DNA from: Sphingomonadaceae bacterium
Lineage (GTDB): Bacteria; Pseudomonadota; Alphaproteobacteria; Sphingomonadales; Sphingomonadaceae
Assembly: GCA_947451145.1 (NCBI GenBank)
Contig: CANFXW010000004.1
Location: forward strand, 62,001 to 126,000
Reading direction: 5' to 3'
Length of the DNA stretch: 64,000 nucleotides
In this document: one piece after another, positions 1 to 7,527 of the stretch
Position numbering within the stretch: position 1 is the stretch's first letter
How the letters are laid out: each line of letters starts with the position of its first letter
Notes under the pieces: model-generated
Told to the model about the DNA's origin: nothing
The model's database searches: none
The model's input: the letters and a program-made list of their open reading frames with translations, nothing else
Translations under genes and position numbers: made by a program

Positions 1-884
1 TCGAGCCCGTGATCAAAGAACTGACCGAACAATACGAAGAAGCCATTTGAGGGCGAAACGCCGGGATTTATGCCGCCTACGAAATGGTCGCCGATACCGG
101 CTGAGCCTGCAAGGCGGGCCTGCGTATCAACCTGGCCTTCGCCGCCAAGTGCAGTCGTCTGCAGCGCGCCCCAATCCAGAACAGTGGCAACGCCATCGGC
201 ACCATAATAGATTTCATTCGCGGTGTGATTGACGTGTGCAGGATCGCTCTGATGGTTTTTCCATGTGTCATAGACGACGCCTGCCGTCGTGGTGGTCAGG
301 CTGATCATACGCGGGGTGTAGTCGACCACGTTCTTCATCGTGATCGCGGTGCCATCGATGGCCTTTTGCGATCCGCCCACCGTAATCGTGTAGTCGGTGT
401 TCAGAGTCGCGATCGTGCCATTTGCACCGGTGCCGCCTTGGTTGAAGCCGTTTGCACCGCCATAGGCTGCACCGTAGGCTTGATGGGCTGCATAGGCGCC
501 GGTGGCATTGCCTCGCAGCGTAGGAGCATAGTCGGTGTAGTTCGCCGCAGCCATGCGCGGGAATATCTGGTCAACCGAACCCCAGGCCGCGTGAGTGAGC
601 GAGAGGTTATTGTTCATTCCGGTGACGTCGCGCAGACCCGAAAGGTCGGTGACGGTCTGATACGAACTGCCATTGGCCGCCAAAGCTGCGAGCGACGCCG
701 CGTCACCCGCAAGAGTGCCGCCTACGATCACATTGCCCTTCACATCATAAACCGTGCCAGTGCCGTTCCAATTGATGATCGCATTACCTGCAGAGTCAAA
801 CAAAGGCTTGAACTTCACCTGGGCGAGAATGAAATCAATGTCGGTCGAATTAAGAACGAACGGCTTCAGGGATGCGTTAAACAT
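1..884 (-). CDS. Animal-type heme peroxidase, N-terminal part (runs off window)
   Basis: An open frame with no stop runs from ATG at 884 to the left edge (about 294 codons seen). An AAAGGA ribosome site lies 7 bases before the ATG. The visible end reads FGQFFDHGL, matching the distal-heme motif of the animal peroxidase superfamily, in which the Gln, Asp and His lie by the heme (compare GQLLDHDL in myeloperoxidase). The preceding residues are rich in Gly, Asn, Thr and Ala, and no signal peptide is visible. In bacteria such proteins are often very large, secreted by type I systems, and carry C-terminal calcium-binding repeats; that part, if present, is outside the window. The family call rests on this one motif and the overall look of the N-terminus. 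The substrate cannot be told. Confidence 0.7.
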   Translation of the reverse strand, partial: MFNASLKPFVLNSTDIDFILAQVKFKPLFDSAGNAIINWNGTGTVYDVKGNVIVGGTLAGDAASLAALAANGSSYQTVTDLSGLRDVTGMNNNLSLTHAAWGSVDQIFPRMAAANYTDYAPTLRGNATGAYAAHQAYGAAYGGANGFNQGGTGANGTIATLNTDYTITVGGSQKAIDGTAITMKNVVDYTPRMISLTTTTAGVVYDTWKNHQSDPAHVNHTANEIYYGADGVATVLDWGALQTTALGGEGQVDTQARLAGSAGIGDHFVGGINPGVSPSNGFFVLFGQFFDHGL

Positions 885-1153
885 AGAAAATCCTTTCGAA
901 GAATCAGATATCTTCAAATCAAAGAATGCAGCGATGTGTTTTGTTTAGATAATTTTTACGACTGGACTTATTTTTAGGCCTCGTTGGATGCCCTATAAAT
1001 CGCAAAAATCGGCCAAATCGTCAACAAATCGGGATTTTGCGTTAACCAAATTTGAGCTTACTGACAGCTTACATAGCGCGATGCGGTTTTAGCTAAGTTT
1101 CTGTTTCACCGCATTTCCCGCGGGTAAATTAGCGGCTTGGTTAATGCCCCAAA
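885..1153. other. AT-rich intergenic stretch
   Basis: This 270 bp stretch between the peroxidase start and the recombinase remnant is clearly poorer in GC than the surroundings. It should contain the peroxidase promoter on the minus strand. I see no convincing open frame, RNA gene or strong dyad in it. Confidence 0.5.
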
Positions 1154-1758
1154 TTGGAACTGCTTTGCATTTCGCGAAATCGAAGAAGCGCTAGCCGCTC
1201 ACAAAATGATACCCAGCGCGAGGCCTGTGCGGCCTACGTCCTCTCGCAGCGTCATGAAGGCTGGACCCTGCATCCTGATCTCTATGATGATGGCGGGTTC
1301 ACCGGAGGCAATATGGATCGTCCCGGTCTCAAACAGCTTCTAGCCGATGTAAAATCGGGCAAGGTCGATGTTGTCGTAGTCTACAAGGTTGACCGCTTGA
1401 TCCGCAGCCTCACCGACTTTGCCCGGATCGTCGAAATACTCGACACTGCTGGCGCATCGTTCGTCAGCGTCACGCAGGCATTCAACACTACCAACTCGAT
1501 GGGACGGCTTACTCTCAATGTCCTTCTGTCATTCGCCCAATTCGAGCGCGAGGTCATCGCCGAGCGGATCCGCGACAAAGTGGCGGCCTCGAAGGCGCGT
1601 GGCAGGTGGATAGGGGGATCGCTGCCATTGGGCTACGATGCAATCGACGAGAAGTTGGTCCCAGTTGCCGAGGAGGCTGCGACAGTCCGGCACATCATGC
1701 AAAGCTATCCTGAAGGCGGGACCATTCAGGACTTGCGCGAGACGCTTGCACGCGAGGG
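1154..1758 (+). pseudogene. Decayed serine recombinase (resolvase/invertase type), N-terminal fragment
   Basis: The frame reads QREACAAYVLSQRHEGW, then YDDGGFTGGNMDRPGL, VYKVDRLIRSL and QFEREVIAERIRDK, all typical of the catalytic domain of large serine recombinases. The usual start, including the Y-x-R-x-S segment with the catalytic serine, is scrambled: the residues before QREAC do not match the family. The C-terminal DNA-binding part is missing because the frame runs into an unrelated transposase fragment near 1758. The gene is therefore broken at both ends and should be inactive. It marks former mobile DNA next to the light-response module. Confidence 0.8.
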
Positions 1759-2133
1759 TACGTCACCAAGACCCGCGACAAGGCTGCTGCCATCAACTTC
1801 ATGAAGGAGGAGCTTAAGCGGCATGGCTCACCCGAGGCAATCACCACCGACGGCCTGCGCTCTTACCGTGCGGCGATGAATGAGCTCGGCAACTCCGAGA
1901 AGCAGGAGATCGGCCGCTGGGCCAACAACCGGGTGGAAAATAGCCACCTACCCTTCCGCTGACGAGAACGGGCGATGCTCAGGTTTCGACAAATGAAGTC
2001 GTTGCAGAAGCTCGCCTCGGTCCATGCCAATGTCCACAACCGCTTCAACCAGGAACGCCACCTCGTCGATCGCCAGACATACAAACTCCGCCGCTCGGCC
2101 GCACTGGCTGAGTGGCAGCATTTCATGACCTAA
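1759..2133 (+). pseudogene. IS6-family transposase, C-terminal fragment with a nonsense codon
   Basis: From 1759, in a different frame from the recombinase, the translation reads YVTKTRDKAAAINFMKEEL, ITTDGLRSYRAAM, GRWANNRVENSHLPFR and, after a stop, RERAMLRFRQMKSLQKLASV. This is the C-terminal half of an IS6-type DDE transposase. A TGA at 1960-1962 replaces an expected Arg codon, and the frame then continues to TAA at 2131-2133. The N-terminal helix-turn-helix and the first catalytic Asp are absent. The junction with the recombinase at about 1758 looks like an old insertion or deletion scar. Confidence 0.85.
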
Positions 2134-2175
2134 GTTATCGAATCCAAAGCCCAATCCGCGCCAATCGGAGACGAG

Positions 2176-2196
2176 TTGCGATTAGACTGACAGCAC
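2176..2196 (+). repeat. Dispersed repeat, copy 1 of 3
   Basis: The core TTGCGATTAGACTGACAGCA lies 42 bp after the IS6 transposase remnant stop and just beyond the end of the renalase-like gene. Near-identical copies in the same orientation occur at 7257-7277 and 26134-26154. The similarity to copy 3 extends upstream to 2167 (GGAGA-Y-GAG). The position suggests an IS terminal repeat or an excision scar, which is inference. Confidence 0.7.
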
Positions 2197-2221
2197 AGCC
2201 ATTTTCTCAGCACATCCCGCC

Positions 2222-3211
2222 TTAGCGGCGGTGGATCCGCTCCAGACGACTGGCGGTAACTTGCTCGGTTTGGCGAAAAACACCTGCGCAGCGCTCAGCC
2301 AGCATCCGGCCGGATTGCCACGCACATTCAACGCGCGGGCCGAGCAGCCAATCTCCGCAAACGCCAAGCGCAATGCCGTCATTCCACAGGGCGCCGTCTC
2401 CGGTTCCCGCCGAAAGTGCGTAACGCCAGCGATGTGATGCTGCAGCAATCGGTTTAAGTAGTGGGCGCCCCACAGCACTTGCCAGGGCACCGCAGAGCCA
2501 TTCCGAAATGTGTTCCTCCGGAGCCTCGATCCGGGCTGCAGTCCATACCGGATTGGCCTGAACGATCCATGCCTCGGGGCCCGAGCGTCCGGGTTTGGCA
2601 CTGTTGCGCGCTGCCCATAAGATGTCGCCCCGGTTCCGCATGACAGGCTCAATGTCGTCAATAGAGCGATCGAAAACGAACATGCTGGTCCAGCACGGCT
2701 GCGATCGCGCCGTCAGCGCGGTTCGGGCCATGGCAAAGTCGTGGAGCGAGAGGATCGCCGCGGCTTGCTCCGCCGGGATGGCGAGGATTACGGCATCAAA
2801 TGGACCAATTTCGCCCGCGCTCCGCAACAGCCACCACGAACCTCCTCTGCGATGCATACCGGAAATGAGATAACCCCATTCTACCGCGTGGGCTTCAGCC
2901 ATTTTTCTGATGACCGCATTCATGCCGGGCAACCCGACCCACGCATCACTGCCTGCGGCTGGCCAGGGAGCCACGATGCCCGTTTTGCTCCACCCCTTCA
3001 CCAATTCGAGGAAGCGGGGATCACGCGCGGTAAAGTACTGCGCGCCATGATCGAACGCGGCCTCTCCCAGCGGGGTAGCCATGCGCCGGGTCGACATACG
3101 GCCACCAGGGCCGCGCCCTTTGTCAAACAGCGAAATTTTGTGCCCAGCTTCCAGCAAGGCATCTGCGCAAGCAAGCCCGGCCATGCCGGCGCCGATAATG
3201 GCAATGTTCAT
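2222..3211 (-). CDS. Renalase-like NAD(P)/FAD-dependent oxidoreductase
   Basis: This is a 329-residue flavoprotein of the amine-oxidase/renalase type. The N-terminus has the dinucleotide-binding fold IIGAGMAGLACADAL, then FDKGRGPGGRMSTRR and FDHGAQYFT, both typical of bacterial renalase-like proteins; near the C-terminus LGVCGDWLLGPRVECAW is the second FAD-contacting segment. It is expected to be cytosolic; the substrate is unknown (some bacterial renalases oxidise isomeric dihydronicotinamides). Its ATG at 3211 lies 6 bp after the folE stop, so it is the last gene of a HIG1-folE-renalase transcript divergent from the LOV regulator and photolyase. Such flavoproteins recur beside photolyase genes in light-induced bacterial clusters. 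Confidence 0.85.
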   Translation of the reverse strand: MNIAIIGAGMAGLACADALLEAGHKISLFDKGRGPGGRMSTRRMATPLGEAAFDHGAQYFTARDPRFLELVKGWSKTGIVAPWPAAGSDAWVGLPGMNAVIRKMAEAHAVEWGYLISGMHRRGGSWWLLRSAGEIGPFDAVILAIPAEQAAAILSLHDFAMARTALTARSQPCWTSMFVFDRSIDDIEPVMRNRGDILWAARNSAKPGRSGPEAWIVQANPVWTAARIEAPEEHISEWLCGALASAVGRPLLKPIAAASHRWRYALSAGTGDGALWNDGIALGVCGDWLLGPRVECAWQSGRMLAERCAGVFRQTEQVTASRLERIHRR

Positions 3212-3217
3212 GCTGCT

Positions 3218-3832
3218 TCAGCACTTCTGCATCAGCGAGAGCACTTCCTTGCGGCTGTCAGGATTATCCAGGAAACAACCGAGCATTCGGCTGGTCACCA
3301 TGCCAACGCCATGGGTCTTGACCCCGCGACCGGTCATGCAACCGTGCTGCGCTTCGATGACAACGGCGACACCTTGGGGCCTAAGGTTGTCCCAGATCGC
3401 CTGCGCCACCTGCGCGGTGAGGCGCTCCTGCACCTGCAGACGTTCAGCATAGCCATGCAGCACGCGGGCGAGCTTGGATATGCCAACAACCCTGTCAGTG
3501 GGCAGGTAGGCGATTGAGGCCGTTCCTGTGATCGGTGCCATGTGATGTTCGCAGTGAGACTGGAACGGGATGTCGCGAAGGATGACGATCTCGTCATAAC
3601 CGCCAACTTCCTCGAAGGTCCGCGACAGATGCAGGCCCGGATCCGCGTCGTAACCCTGGCAGTACTCGCGCCAAGCGCGCGCGACACGCTTGGGCGTGTC
3701 AGCAAGACCTTCGCGGTCCGGATCGTCACCCGCCCACCGGATGAGGTTGCGGATCGCGTCCTGTATGTCGTCAGGCACGAAGACTTTGCCTTCGTCCGCA
3801 TCAAATTCAAGATTGTTGGCAACATAATTCAT
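3218..3832 (-). CDS. folE: GTP cyclohydrolase I
   Basis: This converts GTP to 7,8-dihydroneopterin triphosphate, the first step to tetrahydrofolate and other pterins. The 204-residue protein carries the family signatures SHCEHHMAPITG and QHGCMTGRGV; the zinc ligands are Cys94, His97 and Cys165. Length and motifs are normal, so it should be active. It lies between the HIG1-like gene and the renalase-like gene on the minus strand, facing away from the LOV regulator. Folate is the antenna cofactor of many photolyases, so a folE copy beside phr fits a light-response role; whether another folE exists elsewhere in the genome cannot be seen here. Confidence 0.95.
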   Translation of the reverse strand: MNYVANNLEFDADEGKVFVPDDIQDAIRNLIRWAGDDPDREGLADTPKRVARAWREYCQGYDADPGLHLSRTFEEVGGYDEIVILRDIPFQSHCEHHMAPITGTASIAYLPTDRVVGISKLARVLHGYAERLQVQERLTAQVAQAIWDNLRPQGVAVVIEAQHGCMTGRGVKTHGVGMVTSRMLGCFLDNPDSRKEVLSLMQKC

Positions 3833-3865
3833 CGCAGAAACCTTCTCTCTATTCGCCGAAGCGCA

Positions 3866-4099
3866 TTAGCCCTTGCTCGCCAGCACCCCGATCAGTGCGA
3901 CAAGCAGGATAGCGATGCCCTGAAGCATCACTCGCTGGGTCATCATCCTGTTTTGCTTGACTCCATATGCCTCCAGCGCCCCGTTGCCCTTTTGCCGGAT
4001 TTGCTCCCCGTCATCGAAGAAAGCCTTAAGGCCGCGCACCAGCGCGTAACCTGCCCCCAGAGCGAAACCGCCGATCAGCAAAGCTATAAAAATGGTCAT
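3866..4099 (-). CDS. HIG1-domain (twin transmembrane) small membrane protein
   Basis: From the ATG at 4099 this is a 77-residue protein with two hydrophobic helices (about residues 2-20 and 54-73) separated by a short charged loop. The second half, QNRMMTQRVMLQGIAILLVAL, matches the hypoxia-induced (HIG1) domain found in alphaproteobacteria and in mitochondrial respiratory supercomplex factors. The frame stays open upstream to 4210, but those residues look non-coding, and GAGG sits 8 bases before the chosen ATG. It is the promoter-proximal gene of the minus-strand transcript of the light-response module. Its role here is unknown; family members associate with cytochrome oxidase. Confidence 0.75.
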   Translation of the reverse strand: MTIFIALLIGGFALGAGYALVRGLKAFFDDGEQIRQKGNGALEAYGVKQNRMMTQRVMLQGIAILLVALIGVLASKG

Positions 4100-4249
4100 G
4101 GCACTCGCCTCGAAGCCCGGCAGACGCAGCACCAGAACTTGGCGAAGCTTGCAGGTATCGACGCTGATTTCGCAGAAGGACGCGTCTAGCCAATATGACC
4201 AAAAGGGCACTTCCCGCGATTGCCCCCTTAAGCTACGAACTGCGCTATC
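4100..4249. promoter_or_regulatory. Divergent control region of the light-response module
   Basis: These 150 bp separate the HIG1-folE-renalase transcript (minus) from the LOV regulator (plus) and must hold both promoters. An imperfect dyad, AAGGGCA at 4203-4209 and TGCCCCCTT at 4221-4229, lies about 20 bp before the LOV start codon and is a candidate operator. No clear ribosome site precedes the LOV ATG. Binding by the LOV-HTH protein is inference from position. Confidence 0.4.
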
Positions 4250-4840
4250 ATGACGTTGACCGCCTTAATCGGGACAAGCCCCATTGCCGCTGTCATCAGC
4301 AATCCGCGATTGCCGGACAATCCGATTGTTGAGTGCAACGATGCTTTTGTCTCTTTGACCGGCTTCACTCGTGAGGAAATCATTGGGCACAACTGCCGGT
4401 TTCTTTCGGGCGAGGGAACAGAGCCGTGGCTGACCGAAATGTTGCGAAGCGGCATTCGACGCCGTCAGCCGGTCATGGTGGAAATCCTCAATTACAAGAA
4501 GAATGGCACCCCGTTTCGCAATGCAGTGATGGTTGCGCCGATCTTCGATGAGGATGGGGAACTCGAGTACTTTCTCGGCTCGCAGGTAGAGATCGCTGAA
4601 GACATCGCACGGGCCAATGAGGTCCGGCGTGAATCCGCCCATGACCGGGTCGCCGCGCTGAGCCGCCGTCAGCGTGAGGTGCTGTCGCACATAGCTGCGG
4701 GCAAACTCAACAAGCAGATTGCCTATGAACTTGGCCTCAGCGAACGCACCGTCAAGATGCATCGCGCAGCCGTTTTGACTGCTCTAGGCGTGCGGACAAT
4801 TGCAGATGCAATACGGCTGGCGATCGAGGCCGGTTACTAG
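4250..4840 (+). CDS. Blue-light regulator, LOV-HTH (EL222-like)
   Basis: This 196-residue protein has an N-terminal LOV domain (about 5-118) and a LuxR-type helix-turn-helix (about 135-196). The LOV signature GHNCRFLSG contains the photoactive Cys49; EILNYKKNGTPFRN holds the flavin-contacting Asn residues, and FLGSQVE the signalling Gln112. The HTH reads LSRRQREVLSHIAAGKLNKQ and GLSERTVKMH. Order, length and many residues match EL222, in which blue light forms a Cys-flavin adduct, releases the HTH, and permits dimerisation and DNA binding. It is shorter than EL222 at the N-terminus. It sits between the folE arm and the photolyase, so it very likely activates the module in light. Start ATG 4250 has no strong ribosome site. 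Confidence 0.9.
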   Translation: MTLTALIGTSPIAAVISNPRLPDNPIVECNDAFVSLTGFTREEIIGHNCRFLSGEGTEPWLTEMLRSGIRRRQPVMVEILNYKKNGTPFRNAVMVAPIFDEDGELEYFLGSQVEIAEDIARANEVRRESAHDRVAALSRRQREVLSHIAAGKLNKQIAYELGLSERTVKMHRAAVLTALGVRTIADAIRLAIEAGY

Positions 4841-4969
4841 AGTCAGGACCCTTGGCCGGATAACATGCCCCAATGGACAGGTTCCAACCCTGACCGTTCT
4901 TCGCCATTCCCAATTGCAGCACAGCTAGCCTCCCAATCCTCAACCGGACTAGCGTAGTTGCTGACGTTG

Positions 4970-5017
4970 AAATGCGGGCCTGGTCTCTCCTGCCACCCTC
5001 CAGCCAGGCCCGCATTT
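4970..5017 (+). promoter_or_regulatory. Perfect stem-loop directly before the phr ribosome site
   Basis: AAATGCGGGCCTGG (4970-4983) is the exact reverse complement of CCAGGCCCGCATTT (5004-5017), with a 20-base loop. The stem ends 3 bases before AAGGAGA (5021-5027), the ribosome site of phr. There is no T-tract after the 3' arm on the plus strand, so it is not a standard terminator for the LOV gene. It could be a 5'-UTR structure that controls translation or mRNA stability, or a protein-binding dyad. Confidence 0.75.
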
Positions 5018-5032
5018 CTTAAGGAGAGACAA

Positions 5033-6409
5033 TTGCGAAGACAGCTGGTTTGGTTCCGACAGGACCTCCGCACTCGCGACCACCGCGCCCTCACTGCCGC
5101 TATGCGTGATGGGCAGGCGTTCGGCGTCTATATCCTCGACGACGAAAGTCCTTCAGGGCACCGTATCGGCGGCGCTCAACGTTGGTGGCTGCACCATAGC
5201 CTCACTGCACTGCGCCGCGACCTTGCTGACTTGGGTGTGCCGCTGATCCTGCGCCGCGGTAGCTCTGCCGAGGAATTGGAGCGGCTGGCATCAGAAATCG
5301 GTGCTACCAGCGTGCACGCCCACCTCCATTATGAGCCCTGGTGGCAATCTGCCGAGACCGAAGCCGTAAAGCGCCTGAATATGGTCCTGCACGGCGGCAA
5401 TTTGCTGGCTAAACCCAGCTCGATCCTGAACGGTTCTGGCGAGAGATACCGGGTGTTCACTCCGTGGTTCAGGAAGCTGTGCGAGCACATGCCGCCACCG
5501 CTCCCCCTGCCCCGTCCGGAGCCGATTGCTTCCCCTGAGCAGGCCGTTGCCTCAGACGATCTGGATAGCTGGGGCCTTTTGCCACACAGTCCGGACTGGT
5601 CCGGCGGCTTCGATGTCTGGACCCCCGGCGAGCGCGGTGCTCGTGCTGCTTTGCGCGCCTTTCTGCCAATCCTTGCAGACTATGAGGAAGTCCGCAATTT
5701 TCCCTCGCAGACTGGCACCTCCCGCCTCTCGCCACACATCCATTTTGGCGAGATCTCCCCAGCCACGTTGTGGCATCACGCCGAGGCGACCGCCGGGGCC
5801 AAGGCGCGATCCTTTCTCAGCGAGATTGCCTGGCGCGAACATGGCTTGAACCTCGTCGACCAGTTCCCGCGCTATGCGCTTACCAATGGCCGCGCGCTGT
5901 TTGATCGCTTCCCTTGGCGCACCGGCCCTGATGCCGAGGCCGATTTTCGCGCTTGGGCTCGCGGCCAAACCGGCTTTCCGGTTGTTGATGCCGGGATGCG
6001 CGAGCTGTGGCAAACCGGCTGGATGCATAACCGTGTCCGGATGATCACTGCCTCGTTTCTGGTGAAGCATCTCCTGATCGACTGGCGGCGCGGCGAGCGA
6101 TGGTTCTGGGACTGCCTGCTCGATGCCGATCTCGGCGCCAATGCGATGAACTGGCAATATGTTGCCGGATCGGGGGTCGATGCCCCGGTCTTTTCACGGA
6201 TGATGGCCCCGCTGGTGCAGAGCCCCAAGTTCGACATGGCAGACTATATCCGCCGCTTCGTCCCCGAAATCGCCCACCTTCGCGATGACGAGATCCACGC
6301 GCCGCATGGAAAAGGCGTGACTCCGCCCAGCTATCCGCTGCCAATCATCAGCCACGAAATGGCCCGCGCCCGCGCCATGGCGGCCTGGGCGGAATGTCGC
6401 GGCGAATGA
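5033..6409 (+). CDS. phr: Deoxyribodipyrimidine photolyase (class I type)
   Basis: This repairs UV-induced cyclobutane pyrimidine dimers using light and reduced FAD. The 458-residue protein begins LRRQLVWFRQDLRTRDHRAL, the start of the antenna-binding alpha/beta domain, and has the FAD domain with TGFPVVDAGMRELWQTGWMH, ASFLVKHLLIDWRRGE and NAMNWQYVAGSG. I chose TTG at 5033 because AAGGAGA lies 5 bases before it and homology begins there; the frame is open upstream to 4958, but that DNA forms the hairpin. It follows the LOV regulator by 190 bp and overlaps the SDR gene by 4 bases. A 6-4 photolyase role is less likely but not excluded. Confidence 0.93.
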   Translation: MRRQLVWFRQDLRTRDHRALTAAMRDGQAFGVYILDDESPSGHRIGGAQRWWLHHSLTALRRDLADLGVPLILRRGSSAEELERLASEIGATSVHAHLHYEPWWQSAETEAVKRLNMVLHGGNLLAKPSSILNGSGERYRVFTPWFRKLCEHMPPPLPLPRPEPIASPEQAVASDDLDSWGLLPHSPDWSGGFDVWTPGERGARAALRAFLPILADYEEVRNFPSQTGTSRLSPHIHFGEISPATLWHHAEATAGAKARSFLSEIAWREHGLNLVDQFPRYALTNGRALFDRFPWRTGPDAEADFRAWARGQTGFPVVDAGMRELWQTGWMHNRVRMITASFLVKHLLIDWRRGERWFWDCLLDADLGANAMNWQYVAGSGVDAPVFSRMMAPLVQSPKFDMADYIRRFVPEIAHLRDDEIHAPHGKGVTPPSYPLPIISHEMARARAMAAWAECRGE

Positions 6410-7131
6410 CTGATCTGCGCGCCGCCATATTCGGGGCCAGCGGCGGCATCGGTGCGGCGCTTGTCGCACAATTAGAAAGCTCTGGCCGCTATGACTACAT
6501 CCATGCTGGGGCTCGCAGTTTACCTCGCACATGGAGCCCCCGGACTGTCCCATTCTGCTTTGACCTTGAAGATGAAGCTTCGATCACCGGTGCCTCGCAG
6601 GAGATTGGAGAAGCCGGACCACTCGATTTGGTTATCGTCGCAACCGGCATACTTCACCGTGAGGACTGGATTGCTCCTGAGAAGAGCTGGCGGGCCATTG
6701 ACGCAGAGGCGATGGCCAAATTGTTTGCGATCAACACTATCGGGCCTGCCATTATCGCCAAACACATTCTACCTTTGATGCGGAGGAATAGCCGCTGCGT
6801 ATTTGCTACTCTTTCAGCGCGGGTGGGCTCAATTGCAGATAATCAGCTCGGTGGGTGGCACAGTTATCGCGCTTCCAAGGCGGCCCTTAACATGCTGATC
6901 CGAAATTTCGCTATCGAACTATCGGCGCGCAACCCCCTCGGGATTGTTGCGGCAATTCATCCAGGCACAGCGCAAACTCCGCTTTCGAATAGTTTCATCA
7001 GAAATATCCCGGAAGGAAAAATTTTCCAACCGGAGCAAAGCGCTGCCCATATCTTGTCTGTAATCGACAAATTGTCGGCACGTGATTCAGGTGGCCTGTT
7101 CGCCTGGAATGGAGAGCGGATACCCTATTAA
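6406..7131 (+). CDS. Short-chain dehydrogenase/reductase of the light-response module
   Basis: This 241-residue Rossmann-fold protein has the NAD(P) motif FGASGGIGAAL near the N-terminus, the structural motif IVATG where NNAG is usual, and the catalytic Tyr-Lys pair in SYRASKAAL with a Ser in TLSARVGS. It resembles the C-factor (CsgA)-like SDR branch found near photolyase genes. Start ATG 6406 overlaps the phr stop as ATGA, indicating translational coupling; an in-frame ATG at 6394 is possible but has no spacing for a ribosome site. The substrate is unknown. Its coupling to phr and its place in a light-controlled module are the main clues to its function. Confidence 0.8.
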   Translation: MTDLRAAIFGASGGIGAALVAQLESSGRYDYIHAGARSLPRTWSPRTVPFCFDLEDEASITGASQEIGEAGPLDLVIVATGILHREDWIAPEKSWRAIDAEAMAKLFAINTIGPAIIAKHILPLMRRNSRCVFATLSARVGSIADNQLGGWHSYRASKAALNMLIRNFAIELSARNPLGIVAAIHPGTAQTPLSNSFIRNIPEGKIFQPEQSAAHILSVIDKLSARDSGGLFAWNGERIPY

Positions 7132-7256
7132 GCCGCAATATGTTGTAGGTACCATCAGATATCAAGAATACCCGAAAACGCACTTATTCTTGCCATGATT
7201 GACGAATGCAGCCCCTAATTATGTTTATAGCGCGCGGCAAATATTTGGAATACATT

Positions 7257-7277
7257 TTGCGATTAGACTGACAGCAC
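7257..7277 (+). repeat. Dispersed repeat, copy 2 of 3
   Basis: The core TTGCGATTAGACTGACAGCA is identical to copy 1 at 2176-2196 and in the same orientation; identity resumes after one mismatch (GCCA). Together the two copies bracket the entire light-response module as 5.1 kb direct repeats. It lies in AT-rich DNA 126 bp after the SDR stop. Confidence 0.7.
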
Positions 7278-7440
7278 CGCCACAATGCCATTCGCAAGCT
7301 TCCCATAAGATCCCATTTTAATTGATTGTTGGTCATTTTTCAGCCGCAACTGTTTCCTATTAGTTTCAAACCTTCCGTATACAGCCACCTCTTGCCGGGG
7401 GCATTTTCGGGGGCACTGCTTTTCAGATTTGGGGGCACCG
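7278..7440 (+). other. Integrase upstream region with three GGGGGCA repeats
   Basis: The stretch from the SDR stop (7132) to the next large gene (7527) holds no intact gene. It contains repeat copy 2, then AT-rich DNA, then GGGGGCA at 7397-7403, 7409-7415 and 7431-7437, immediately before a truncated integrase start. Repeats placed like this can be arm-type integrase binding sites; that reading is inference. Confidence 0.45.
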
Positions 7441-7509
7441 ATGCTGACCGAACTGACCATCAAGAATGCCAAAGCGAAGGACAAGGATTACAAGCTCTCC
7501 GATTCTTAG
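7441..7509 (+). pseudogene. Tyrosine integrase (DUF4102/P4 type), N-terminal stub
   Basis: ATG at 7441 opens 22 codons reading MLTELTIKNAKAKDKDYKL before a TAG at 7507-7509. This is the typical start of P4-like prophage and island integrases (MLTDxxIKNxKPKDKxYK-xxD). The remaining roughly 380 residues are absent, replaced by the end of the acyl-CoA ligase gene on the other strand. It is a remnant of an integrative element. Confidence 0.7.
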
Positions 7510-7527
7510 CGTCTAGGCTATGCGCGC

